Below, one piece after another: positions 33,185 through 41,172 of a DNA stretch of 64,000 bases. The notes beneath the pieces are model-generated. The model saw only the letters and a list, made by a program, of their open reading frames with translations. It was not told where the DNA came from and did no database searches. The stretch is from Streptomyces fodineus (lineage in GTDB: Bacteria > Actinomycetota > Actinomycetes > Streptomycetales > Streptomycetaceae). Position numbers and translations under genes: made by a program. Location: positions 8,122,001 through 8,186,000 of the forward strand of contig NZ_CP017248.1 in assembly GCF_001735805.1 (NCBI RefSeq). The letters are read 5' to 3'. Position 1 is the first letter of the stretch, and each line of letters begins with the position of its first letter.

Positions 33185-33543
33185 AACGGGCCTTGGGGAG
33201 GGGCTGCCGGAGGGTGCGCCGCGGCTGAACGGTTCGTCAGGTGGATGGTGGGCCCACGCGCTGCCGGTGCCCGCTGCGGCAGCAAGCCGCACGCGCGCGT
33301 ACTGCGGGAGCCGACGCGGACCGGCCGGGTGTGCGGCGTGCCGGGGTCGGTTCCGGCCTCGCGGAAGGTGCCCGCCCGTACACGCGCGCGTGGTGGCCGA
33401 GCCCGATGGCCGGGACAGGTCCCTCAGCGAGGGCTCACCGCCCGCTACCAGCGCCCGCCGCCCTTCCCCGTCGGCGAAGCCGAGCCCGGCCGGTCTGCCG
33501 CCTGCCGCCTGCGTCGACCGGTTTGCCGCCTGCGTCGGCCGGT
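33185..33543. other. Gene-free gap between phoD and hydrolase
   Basis: About 360 bp in which open frames lack ribosome sites and family resemblance. The end near the hydrolase has short CTGCCGCCTGC / GCCTGCGTCGACC-type repeats (33488-33545). I see nothing else. Confidence 0.5.
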
Positions 33544-34374
33544 TCAGCGGCTGCCGTCCAGGATGACCCGCGCGACCAGCGCGGGATCGTCGTTCATCGG
33601 GCAGTGGCCACAGCCGGGCAGCCGTATCAGCCGGGCGTGCGGGATCATCTGCTTGGCGCGCACGCCCTGACGGCGGACGAGGATCCGGTCCTGGGTGCCC
33701 CAGGCCACCGTGACCGGCAGGCCAGGCAACTCTTCGGTGAACCGGACCGTGGTGCCCGCCCGCAGCGTCGCGTCGAACCCGGTGGCTCCCACCAGCGCGA
33801 GCGTCTCGGCGACCACGGCCTGAGGGGCACGGCGCGCGGGGCGGGCGTAGATCGTGCTCGTCAGCGCGGTACGGCCGGCCGCGGTGCGCGACAGCCGCTC
33901 CACCAGAGGCAGCGGGAGCCGCTGGGCGATGCCCCGCATCGCGAGCAGTACCGCGAAGGCGTACCGGCGCTCGGCCTCCGTCCAGAACCCGGCCGGGGAG
34001 AGCGCCGTGACCGACCGTACGCGCTTCTCCCGGCCGAGTTCCAGGGCGAGCAGGCCGCCCAGCGAGTTGCCCGCGATGTGCGGGCGGTCCAGCTCCAGCG
34101 CCTCGAACAGGGCGCCGAGCACGGCGTTGGTGGTGGGCAGGTCGTAGGCGAGGCCGTCCGGCAGACCCGGGGACGCGCCGAAGCCCGGCAGGTCGATGGC
34201 GATGACGTCACGCTCGGTGGCGAGGATGTCCACGACCGGGTCCCAGGCCTGCCGGTGGTGGCCGATGCCGTGCAGCAGGACCAGCGGCTCGCCGCGTCCC
34301 ACGCGCGCGTAGGACACGGTCACGTCCTTCGGGCCGTACGGAGTGGGGGCCTTGAAGGAGACGGTGGCGGACAT
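33544..34374 (-). CDS. Alpha/beta hydrolase
   Basis: Encodes 276 residues. LVLLHGIGHHRQAWDPVV is the oxyanion region, VIAIDLPGFGASP follows, and PHIAGNSLGGLLALELGR has the nucleophile Ser in a G-x-S-x-G setting (near residue 101). AWGTQDRILVRRQG supplies the acid and LPGCGHCPMNDDPALVARVILD the catalytic His. The start ATG 34374 has GTCGAGGAGCACCCC upstream. It should be a soluble esterase, lactonase or haloperoxidase-like enzyme; the substrate is not readable. Confidence 0.9.
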   Translation of the reverse strand: MSATVSFKAPTPYGPKDVTVSYARVGRGEPLVLLHGIGHHRQAWDPVVDILATERDVIAIDLPGFGASPGLPDGLAYDLPTTNAVLGALFEALELDRPHIAGNSLGGLLALELGREKRVRSVTALSPAGFWTEAERRYAFAVLLAMRGIAQRLPLPLVERLSRTAAGRTALTSTIYARPARRAPQAVVAETLALVGATGFDATLRAGTTVRFTEELPGLPVTVAWGTQDRILVRRQGVRAKQMIPHARLIRLPGCGHCPMNDDPALVARVILDGSR

Positions 34375-34478
34375 GGGGTGCTCCTCGACTCGGTGCGGAC
34401 GGACGCTGTAGACAGCTTGTCAGCAATTGCTACCTGCCGGTAGCCCTTGTGGGCGTACGCCCCGCGCTCCCGCGACGG

Positions 34479-35132
34479 TCAATGCGCCCGGTGCACTTCG
34501 ATGTTGAAGTCCGAGGTCCCGAACTGCCGCATCATGGTGAGCCACAGCGGCAGATACATCTCCACCGTCCGCGCCGCACGGATCCCGCCCAGGTCCAGCA
34601 CCCGCTCCGCCGCCCATCCGAACTCCCCGAGCATGGCCGTCACCTGCTCCTTGGCCCCGGCGTCCTCGCCGCACACGAACAGGTTGTGTGCGCCCGGCAC
34701 CCGCCCCGGATCCACCATCACCTGGCAGTTGACCGTGTTCAGCGTCTTCACCACGCGCGCGTGCGGGAAGGCCCGCTGGATCTGCTCGCCCACGCTGTCC
34801 GACTCCACCGGATCCAGACGCGCTTCCCCGTCCTCGAAGGCCAGGGGATTGCAGACGTCGACCAGGATCTTGCCGTCGAGGTGCTCCGCGCCGGCCGCCC
34901 GCAGCGCGTCGAGCGCCACCCGGCCGCTCACGGCGTTGATGACCGCCTCGGCCGCCGCGGCGGCCTCCGCGAACGTGCCCGCGCGGGCCCGCTCCGCCGC
35001 GGCCGTGGCCCACTCCAGCGCCACCGGATTGTCCTTGGTACGAGACCCGAGGGTCACCTCGTGCCCCAGCTCCACCAGCCTGCCGCCCAGCGTGCGGCCC
35101 ACCTCGCCCGTGCCCAGCACCGCGTACCGCAT
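34479..35132 (-). CDS. NADPH:F420 reductase-like NAD(P)-binding protein
   Basis: Encodes 217 residues. MRYAVLGTGEVGRTLGGRLVELGHEVTLGSR is the dinucleotide-binding turn at the very N-terminus. AVINAVSGRVALDAL, KILVDVCNPLAF and ARVVKTLNTVN match the Npd/FNO group of F420-dependent NADP reductases and their relatives. GIRAARTVEMYLPLWLTMM ends it. It would move hydride between NADP and F420 or another acceptor. GGGAGGTGG lies just before ATG 35132. It is divergent from an ECF41 sigma-factor gene 122 bp away, and ECF41 genes are usually beside an oxidoreductase-type partner. Confidence 0.85.
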   Translation of the reverse strand: MRYAVLGTGEVGRTLGGRLVELGHEVTLGSRTKDNPVALEWATAAAERARAGTFAEAAAAAEAVINAVSGRVALDALRAAGAEHLDGKILVDVCNPLAFEDGEARLDPVESDSVGEQIQRAFPHARVVKTLNTVNCQVMVDPGRVPGAHNLFVCGEDAGAKEQVTAMLGEFGWAAERVLDLGGIRAARTVEMYLPLWLTMMRQFGTSDFNIEVHRAH

Positions 35133-35254
35133 CGGCCACCTCCCGCTCACCGGCCGCCGACCCCCGGCGGTCCGCGGTCATTGTGATCCGGACCGCTGCC
35201 GGACGGGCCGATTCCGGGTGGACACATCCGGCGCGTGTCGGATGGGATGGGCCG

Positions 35255-36139
35255 GTGACCACCGAGACCGCGACCGATGTCTTCGAGGAGCACCGCCCCC
35301 TGCTCATGGGCGTCGCCTACCGCATGCTCGGGCGGGTGGCCGACGCCGAGGACGTGGTCCAGGACGCCTGGCTGCGCTGGTCCCGAGCCGACCGTGCGGA
35401 GGTCCGCGAACCGCGCGCCTATCTGGTGCGTGTCACCACCCGTCTGGCCATCGACCGGCTGCGTCAGGTGCACGCGCGCGGCGAGGCGTATGTCGGGCCG
35501 TGGCTGCCGGAGCCGTATCCGATTGAGTTCGGCGAGGCCGCCCCCGACGCGGCGGACCGCGCCGTGCTCGCCGACAGCGTCTCCCTCGCCGTACTGGTGG
35601 TCCTGGAGTCGCTGTCTCCGCTGGAGCGGGCCGTCTTCGTGCTCAGGGAGGCCTTCGGGTATCCGTACGCCGAGATCGCCGCCCTGCTCGACCGCGGTGA
35701 GGCGGCGGTACGGCAACTCGCCGGGCGGGCACGCCGGCACGTCGACGAACGACGGCCGCGCTACGAGGTCGACCCCGCGCAGCGACGCGAGCTGACCGAA
35801 CGTTTCCTCACCGCAGCCGGCGGCGGTGACCTGGACGGGCTGATGTCCGTGCTCGCCCCGGACGTCCGCCTGGTCGGCGACAGCGGCGGCAAGGCCAAGG
35901 CGCCGCTGCGGATCCTGCACACCGCCGACAAGGTCGGCCGCTTCCTCGTCGGCGTCGCACGGCAGTCCCCGGCCGCCCCGTCGTACCGCGTCCTGGAGGT
36001 CAACGGCGGCCCGGCCCTGCTGGTGCTGGCCGACGGCGAGCCGGACAGCCTGGTCCAGGTGGATGTCGCCGACGGCCGCGTCACCACGGTGTACATCGTC
36101 CGTAACCCGGACAAACTGCGGCACCTCGTCGATCGCTGA
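35255..36139 (+). CDS. ECF41-type RNA polymerase sigma factor
   Basis: Encodes 294 residues. Region 2 reads MGVAYRMLGRVADAEDVVQDAWLRW and region 4 LEREVFVLREAFGYPYAEIAALLDRGEAAVRQLAGRARRHV (the sequence has LERAVFVL). Between them WLPEP (residues 84-88) is the linker motif of group ECF41. The C-terminal 110 residues form the SnoaL-like extension with SGGKAKAP (the 'DGGGK' site) and YIVRNPDKLRHL at the end, which in this group restrains or modulates sigma activity in place of a separate anti-sigma protein. The likely target is the divergent reductase-like gene. No ECF41-consensus promoter was recognised in the 122-bp gap. Confidence 0.92.
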   Translation: MTTETATDVFEEHRPLLMGVAYRMLGRVADAEDVVQDAWLRWSRADRAEVREPRAYLVRVTTRLAIDRLRQVHARGEAYVGPWLPEPYPIEFGEAAPDAADRAVLADSVSLAVLVVLESLSPLERAVFVLREAFGYPYAEIAALLDRGEAAVRQLAGRARRHVDERRPRYEVDPAQRRELTERFLTAAGGGDLDGLMSVLAPDVRLVGDSGGKAKAPLRILHTADKVGRFLVGVARQSPAAPSYRVLEVNGGPALLVLADGEPDSLVQVDVADGRVTTVYIVRNPDKLRHLVDR

Positions 36140-36170
36140 CCTACACACCGCGCACCACACATGCCTCATG

Positions 36171-36196
36171 AGCCCCCGTTCTGCGACGGGGGCTTT
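36171..36196 (+). terminator. Intrinsic terminator after sigma-factor gene
   Basis: AGCCCCCGT at 36171-36179 pairs with ACGGGGGCT at 36186-36194 around a six-base loop and is followed by TTT. It lies 32 bp after the stop codon. Confidence 0.85.
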
Positions 36197-36281
36197 GCCG
36201 CGATGTCACACACACCGCCGTGTACGAACGCCTCATGAACGCTCCGCGGCAGGTCAGCGTGCGTCGTCCAAGGGATCGAGG

Positions 36282-36317
36282 ATTGGTCTTGACCAAGGGT
36301 GAAGGCCGCCCTATGGT
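36282..36317 (+). promoter_or_regulatory. Sigma-70-type promoter with DasR-like site
   Basis: TTGACC (36289-36294), 17-bp spacer and TATGGT (36312-36317) form a consensus housekeeping promoter. TTGGTC-TT-GACCAA (36283-36296) overlaps the -35 box. It agrees with the DasR operator consensus ACTGGTCTAGACCA. DasR, the GlcNAc-responsive GntR repressor, would block polymerase here. Confidence 0.75.
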
Positions 36318-36392
36318 CGCAGAGAAGTGCAACAACCTTTAATAAACAAGGGCGCTAAAAACCGCCGGACCACGGCTCTTGCGGAGGACAGG

Positions 36393-37154
36393 GTGGGGAC
36401 CACGCAGCTGGAAACGGTGCCGGAGCCGAAGTACTGGCACCTCAAGACCGTGCTCACCGAGGCACTCGACTCCGAGTTCTCGGTCGGCGAGATCCTGCCC
36501 AACGAGCGCGACCTCGCCGCCCGCTTCGGCGTCGCCCGCGCCACGCTCCGCCAGGCCCTCGAACAGCTGGAGCTGGAAGGCCGGCTGCAGCGCCGCCGCG
36601 GCGTCGGTACGACCGTCGCGCCGCCGCGCGTGGGCGTGGCCGTCGGCACCGAACAGCACGCCTGGCCGGGCGCCGCGTCGGACGCCTGGCAGCCCGTCGA
36701 CTGCGACCAGGCGGCGCCGCCCACGGCCGTCGCCAAGGCCCTGGAGACCGGCGCGGACGAGCCGGTCCACACCGTGCGGCGCTCCCGGATGTCCCACGGC
36801 CAGCCGGTCGCCACCGAACAGCTCTACATCCCGGCGGCGTCGGTGCCCGACCTCACCGCGATCGACGCCCCGTCCGGCCCGGCACGCGCGCGTGCGGTGC
36901 TGCGCGAGCTCCAGCACCTGACGCTCGAGGGCCAGGACCGCGCCGTCGAACTGGGCTCCGCCCGCGCGGACGACGCCAAGGAGCTGGACCGGCTTCCCGG
37001 TTCGCCGGTCCTCGTCGTCACCACCCGCTTCTTCGCCGCGGGCCGCACCGCCGCGCTGTCCGTCGCGACCTACCGCGCCGACACCTGCCGACTGACCTTC
37101 GGCGATTCACCGGACGTGGAGATACACCACGACCCGGAACAGCGGGCTTCCTGA
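36393..37154 (+). CDS. GntR/HutC-family regulator with UTRA-like ligand domain
   Basis: Encodes 253 residues. Residues 12-78 hold the GntR winged helix (LKTVLTEALDSEFSVGEILPNERDLAARFGVARATLRQALEQLELEGRLQRRRGVGT), followed by a UTRA-like domain (VHTVRRSRMSHGQPVATEQLYIP; GSPVLVVTTRFFAAGRTAALSVATYRAD). GTG 36393 has GCGGAGGACAG upstream; an ATG at 36327 lies in the leader. The promoter carries a DasR-like operator. DasR itself belongs to the same family, so the site could also be bound by this protein. Effectors of related proteins are sugar phosphates; none can be named here. Confidence 0.88.
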   Translation: MGTTQLETVPEPKYWHLKTVLTEALDSEFSVGEILPNERDLAARFGVARATLRQALEQLELEGRLQRRRGVGTTVAPPRVGVAVGTEQHAWPGAASDAWQPVDCDQAAPPTAVAKALETGADEPVHTVRRSRMSHGQPVATEQLYIPAASVPDLTAIDAPSGPARARAVLRELQHLTLEGQDRAVELGSARADDAKELDRLPGSPVLVVTTRFFAAGRTAALSVATYRADTCRLTFGDSPDVEIHHDPEQRAS

Positions 37155-37192
37155 ACTCCGGTACCTCTTGAGGCCCGGAGAGGCCGGCTGTC

Positions 37193-37270
37193 CAGGGGCG
37201 CGGGGCTGCATCAGAGATGCGGGATGCGGCTCCGCCGCGCGGGCGCGACCAGCCGCGACGGCGCCGCAGC
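37193..37270. repeat. Dispersed intergenic repeat, copy 2
   Basis: AGGGGCGCGGGGCTG through GCGGCTCCGCCGCGCGGGCG, GACCAGCCGC and GGCGCCGCA match the copy at 13601-13670, with a small insertion near its middle. It sits between the convergent GntR and ROK genes and could fold as a bidirectional terminator. Confidence 0.7.
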
Positions 37271-37303
37271 GGTACGACGACCCGCGCCCTCACGGCCCGG
37301 CGC

Positions 37304-38458
37304 TCAGCGCCGCGTCACCGTTCCCTCCACAGCGAACAGCTGCTCCTCGACGTGCTCCAAAGCCAAGCGCAGCGCCCCGGTGGCCACGACTGCCTCCCCC
37401 AGCAGGGACAACGTCACCCGCGGCGGGCGCAGGCAGTAGCGGGCCAGTTCGCGGCGCAGGGGTTCCAGCACGCCGTCAAGACCGGCCGCCCAGCCGCCGA
37501 TCACGACCAGCTCGGGATCGAGCGCCAGCACCAGCGCGGCCACGTCGTGCACGAGCCGCTGGATGAACCGGTCCACGGCCGCCCGCGCCCGCTGGTCGCC
37601 CTCCCGGGCCAGCGCGAACACCTCGGCGACCGCCTGCTCGTCCAGCGGATGCAGCGGCTCGTCGGTGGTCGACAGCAGCGTCTCCGGAGTCGCCTCCCGG
37701 CCCAGCAGATGCAGCGCGCCGATCTCCCCGGCCGCCCCGCCGTAGCCACGGTGCAGCCGTCCGCCGATCAGCGACCCTGCGCCCGGGCTCAGTCCGGCCA
37801 GTACGAACACCACGTCGTCCGTTCCGGCCGCCGCGCCCTTCCAGTGCTCGGCGACGGCGGCCGCATTGGCGTCGTTCTCCACCAGGACCGGGCACTTGAA
37901 GGAACGGCTGAGCCGCTCGCCCAGCTTCAGGCCCGTCCACTGCGGCAGCGCCGTGCTCAGCCGTACCGTGCCGTCGGCCTCCACGATCCCCGGCGTGCCC
38001 ACGCCGACGGCCCGCAGCGAGCCGCGCGCGACCCCGGCCCGCCGCAGCAGCTCGGCGACCGCGCCGCGCAGCCGGTCGAGCCGCTCGTCCGCCGACGCGG
38101 TCACGTCGACGTCCTTGGCCTGCGCGCCCAGCACCCGCCCGTCCAGGTCGGACAGCAGCGCCGCGACCCGGTGCGGACCGATCTCCAGGCCCAGCAGGTG
38201 CCCCGCCTCGGCCCGGAACCGGAACCGGCGCGCGGGCCGCCCCTGCCGGCGTGCGGCGCCCTCGTCGGCCGCCGTCTCCACGACGAGCCCGCCCTCGATG
38301 AGCCCTTCGACGACACCCTCGACGGTCGGCCGGGACAGTCCGGTGACCCGGGTGATCTCGGTGAGCGTCGCGCAGTCCGTGGCCCGCAGGGCATGCAGCA
38401 CCACCGCGGAATTGATCCTTCGCAGCAGCGAGGGATCGCCGCCGGTCAGCTGCCCCAC
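37304..38458 (-). CDS. ROK-family transcriptional regulator
   Basis: Encodes 384 residues. Residues 10-65 are the MarR-like winged helix (LRRINSAVVLHALRATDCATLTEITRVTGLSRPTVEGVVEGLIEGGLV). The ROK sugar-kinase-like domain follows with LGLEIGPHRVAALLSDLDG, GVGTPGIVEADG, VLVENDANAAAVAEHWKG and GGAAGEIGALH. The usual zinc-binding C-x-C-x4-C after that Glu is missing here (HLLGREATPETLLS), so the fold is less typical. ROK regulators control sugar use. The GTG start at 38458 gives the common family N-terminus; GGAAGGA is close to it. It faces the DasR-like GntR operon. Confidence 0.88.
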   Translation of the reverse strand: MGQLTGGDPSLLRRINSAVVLHALRATDCATLTEITRVTGLSRPTVEGVVEGLIEGGLVVETAADEGAARRQGRPARRFRFRAEAGHLLGLEIGPHRVAALLSDLDGRVLGAQAKDVDVTASADERLDRLRGAVAELLRRAGVARGSLRAVGVGTPGIVEADGTVRLSTALPQWTGLKLGERLSRSFKCPVLVENDANAAAVAEHWKGAAAGTDDVVFVLAGLSPGAGSLIGGRLHRGYGGAAGEIGALHLLGREATPETLLSTTDEPLHPLDEQAVAEVFALAREGDQRARAAVDRFIQRLVHDVAALVLALDPELVVIGGWAAGLDGVLEPLRRELARYCLRPPRVTLSLLGEAVVATGALRLALEHVEEQLFAVEGTVTRR

Positions 38459-38551
38459 CGTCCGTCCTTCCAGCTCGCGGGCGTGTTGGCCGGATCGTAC
38501 TCGGCCCGGCGCACCCCCGGCGAGTGCCGGGTTCCGCAACGCCGCGCCCAC

Positions 38552-39444
38552 TCACCCCGGCTCGTACGCCGCGATCACCGCCTGGGTGCGGTCGCACGCC
38601 CCGAGCTTGGCCGGCACGGCGCTCACATACGACTTGACCATCGCCGGGCCGACGACCAGCCGAGCGGCGACCTCCGCGTTCGCCGCCCGCGCGCCATGAG
38701 CCGCAGCACCCCCGCCTCCCGCTGCGTCAGCCGGGCCCACTCCAGCGCGGCTCGGGCCGACTTGAGGAGGGGGTCGGTGTCGGCCGGGGGGTTGAGGGTT
38801 CACCGGACGGTCGGGCTTCCGCTGCGTCAGCGGGGCCGGCTCCGGCGCGGCTCGGGCCGACTTGAGGAGGGGGTCGGTGTCGGCCGGGGGGTTGAGGGTT
38901 CACCGGACGGTCGGGCTTCCGCTGCGTCAGCGGGGCCGGCTCCGGCGCGGCTCGGGCCGACTTCAGGAGGCGGTCGGTGTCGGCCGGAGTGGGCCGGGGG
39001 CTCACCGGGCGGTCGGACTTCCGCACCACGCCCGGCACCCGCTCCAGGTCCGCCCGGACGGTCTCCTCGATGGCGTCCAGGGCGCGGTCGGTGGACTCCG
39101 GGTCGCCCGCGCCCGAACTGCGTCGGCCTGCACCGCGGCCACCGTTAGGGCTTCCCGATCGAGTCGGTCAACTCTCCCGTGCGATACGGGTGCGTTCCAG
39201 CAGCTGCTCGGTGCGCTTCTCCAGCCTGGCCGGCCGTTTGGCGGCCGACGGGCCGAGCAGCCGGCGCGCGTACAGGCCCACTCCTGCAGCGGAAGGGGCG
39301 TCAGCAGGGCTCCCTTCGGCGCGGTGGCAGCGGTACCCGGTCGGCGCGCGCCCAGGCGCAGCGGGCCAGTGCGAAACCGGTGACGAGCTGCCAGCCCGTG
39401 GCGAACACGGCCGCCGCGCCGAGGACCGCCCGCAGTCGAAACAT
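38552..39444 (-). pseudogene. Decayed histidine kinase and LuxR-type response regulator
   Basis: The minus strand holds pieces in several frames. From 39444: a hydrophobic helix (LRAVLGAAAVFATGW), then in other frames GLYARRLLGPSAAKRPARLEKR and ERTRIARE followed by LTDSIGK and ALTVAAVQADAV (the degraded 'ARELHDSvgHALTVaAVQA' H-box; the His is lost), then STDRALDAIEETVRADLERV. After 100-bp tandem repeats the fragment ends as a response-regulator tail: LTQREAGVLRLMARG, then ANAEVAARLVVGPAMVKSYV, a LuxR HTH, stop at 38552. At least three frameshifts and a deletion of the receiver domain are evident. Confidence 0.75.
38721..39020. repeat. Three tandem 100-bp units inside the pseudogene
   Basis: Copies start at 38721, 38821 and 38921 (each with GCTGCGTCAG) and end with CGGTCGGGCTTCC-type sequence. 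The first two are nearly the same; the third has several changes and a small insertion. Because 100 is not a multiple of three, the repeats themselves break the reading frame. Confidence 0.85.
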
Positions 39445-39770
39445 CAACGCCGTGCGCCACCCGCCCCGCCAAGTCACCGACGGCGCTTCGCAGATGCTCG
39501 GCTCCGGGAGCCTCGGCCGGATCGCCGCGCCGGCCTTCGGCACGACGGCCGTCCGCGCCGGGTTCCGGGGCGGCGCGCTGCGGCTGACGCTGTCGGCGCT
39601 GCCCGACCGCCGGGGGCAGCTCGCCGCCAAGCGAGCCCCGACCACCCTGGCCCTACCGGCCATCGGCCTCCTCAACGGGCCGGTCACCCTGCTCAACGGT
39701 GCGTGGCCCTCGACCGCCGGGACGCCTGACAGCCCGCCAATTGTCAGTGCCGCCCGGTTTACTGGATCGC
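39445..39770. other. Degenerate 326-bp gap
   Basis: No intact gene. On the plus strand a hydrophobic, GC3-biased stretch at about 39498-39700 (GGALRLTLSALPDRRGQLAAKRAP; PAIGLLNGPVTLL) looks like a remnant of a membrane protein, perhaps an FtsX-like permease that once lay beside the two-component genes. The start and end are lost. Confidence 0.35.
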
Positions 39771-40214
39771 ATGAACATCGCGAAGTGCCTGACCGTCATC
39801 GACTTGCTGTGCGCCAGGGAGTTCCCCGTGGAGCACAGCACGATGGAGCACGGCGAGAGCGGACCCGGATTCCACATAGCCGCCTTACAGACGAGCAGTG
39901 ACTTCTGTGACGACGACGGCACGGAATGGGAGGAGACGGCGGCACAGTACGAGGCCGACCGGGACGGACTCGCGGAGCGGCTCACCGGGCGGTGGGGGCC
40001 GCCACAGCACTTCAGCCTGCGCAGTGTCTTCGCACGGACGATGGAGGGAGAGCGCATCGAGCAGCCTTGGGCCGAGCTGAGCGAGCGCGTACCGGACGTC
40101 CAGCTCTGGCGGGCGCCCGTGTCGGACCGATGGGTCGCCCTCGGCGTGTCCCACGCGGACAAGGAGCTTCCGTTGCAGCTCCTCGGCATAGTGACCGAGA
40201 CGGACCCTCCGTGA
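39771..40214 (+). CDS. Hypothetical protein with a TTA codon
   Basis: Encodes 147 residues, acidic, with no signal or membrane helix: LTVIDLLCAREFPVE at the start, a hydrophilic mid-part (EWEETAAQYEADRDGLAERLTGRWGPPQHFSLRSVF), then LWRAPVSDRWVALGVSHADKELPLQLLGIV. No family is recognised. Codon 39 (39885-39887) is TTA, the leucine codon read only by the bldA tRNA in Streptomyces, so translation should be late in growth. ATG 39771 is used; no strong ribosome site precedes it. Convergent with the next gene. Confidence 0.7.
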   Translation: MNIAKCLTVIDLLCAREFPVEHSTMEHGESGPGFHIAALQTSSDFCDDDGTEWEETAAQYEADRDGLAERLTGRWGPPQHFSLRSVFARTMEGERIEQPWAELSERVPDVQLWRAPVSDRWVALGVSHADKELPLQLLGIVTETDPP

Positions 40215-40254
40215 TCACCGGCCCTCGGCAGCCACGGCTGCGGCCACCCGGGAG

Positions 40255-40548
40255 TCACTCTCCGTCTATGTGGGGACGAATCTCCACCGTGAAGGCCGCG
40301 TCCTCGGGGCCGGCGCCTTCCTCGCCCTCCCAGACGGTCACGCGCACATGCTGCTGGCCGGTGCCGCTCACCGTCCACTCGGTCACCAGGTCGGTGACGA
40401 CGAGGGCGGCGACATACTCGGCGTTCTCGGCCGGGTCGTCGGTCGTAATCGTCCCCCGCCAACGGTCGGGGTGGTCACCGTAGGGCCGCCAGCCGGCCGA
40501 GCCGTGCGGCTCGTCCACCCGGTACACCCAGTCCATCTCGGTGCTCAT
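40255..40548 (-). CDS. Small acidic hypothetical protein
   Basis: Encodes 97 residues: MDWVYRVDEPHGSAGWRPYGDHPDRWRG, then ENAEYVAALVVTDLVTEWTVSG and an acidic tail. No domain is recognised. The GC3 bias is that of a real gene, and the frame is the best of the six. It is only 40 bp from the convergent TTA-containing gene and may belong to the same local accessory segment. Confidence 0.65.
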   Translation of the reverse strand: MSTEMDWVYRVDEPHGSAGWRPYGDHPDRWRGTITTDDPAENAEYVAALVVTDLVTEWTVSGTGQQHVRVTVWEGEEGAGPEDAAFTVEIRPHIDGE

Positions 40549-40626
40549 GGCACTGATCCTTCCACTGTGGCGAGGATCGCGAGGAGGCCGACACGTCGTT
40601 CACGGAGGTACCCCGGCCATGACCGA

Positions 40627-41172
40627 TCAGGCCAGCGCAGCGCCCCGTAGCCGGGAGAACTCCGCCGCCATGGTCGCCGCCGTCCAGTGCGCGTTCAGCC
40701 CGCTGGGGTTGGGCAGCACCCACACCCGGCTGTTCCCGACGGTCCGCTCCTGCGGCCCCACTTGCGCGGTGCGGTCGGCGAAGGCGGCCCGGTATGCGGT
40801 CACCCCGACCACGGCCAGCCACCTCGGCCTCAGCCGGGTCACCTTCTCGGCCAGCAGCCGCCCGCCCTCGACGTACTCCTCGGCCGTCAGCTCGTCGGCC
40901 CGTGCGGTCGCCCGCGCCACGACGTTCGTGATGCCCAGCCCGTACGACAGCAGTTCCCGCTGCTCGGCCGGCTTCAGCAGCCTCGGGGTGAAGCCGGACA
41001 GATGCAGCACCGGCCAGAAGCGGTTGCCGGGCCGGGCGAAGTGGTGGCCGGTCGCGGCGGTCATCAGACCCGGGTTGATGCCGCAGAACAGCACCTGGAG
41101 ACCGTCCGCGACCACGTCCGGTACGAGACGGTCGCGAGCGGCCTCCAGGTCCGCCTTCGTCAGGCGGGTCAG
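40627..41172 (-). CDS. mug: Mismatch-specific uracil-DNA glycosylase (MUG)
   Basis: Encodes 181 residues. LQVLFCGINPGLMTAATGHHFARPGNRFWPVLHLSGFTP is the family active-site region: GINPG has the Asn that activates water. LLSYGLGITNVVARATARADELT and VWVLPNPSGLNAHW complete it. It removes U or T from G mismatches. The start is unusual: no ATG, GTG or TTG precedes the conserved LTKADLEAARDRLVPDV, but CTG at 41172-41170 overlaps the purB TGA as CTGA and would couple translation. A GTG inside (at PDVV) would lose 16 residues. Confidence 0.85.
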   Translation of the reverse strand: MTRLTKADLEAARDRLVPDVVADGLQVLFCGINPGLMTAATGHHFARPGNRFWPVLHLSGFTPRLLKPAEQRELLSYGLGITNVVARATARADELTAEEYVEGGRLLAEKVTRLRPRWLAVVGVTAYRAAFADRTAQVGPQERTVGNSRVWVLPNPSGLNAHWTAATMAAEFSRLRGAALA

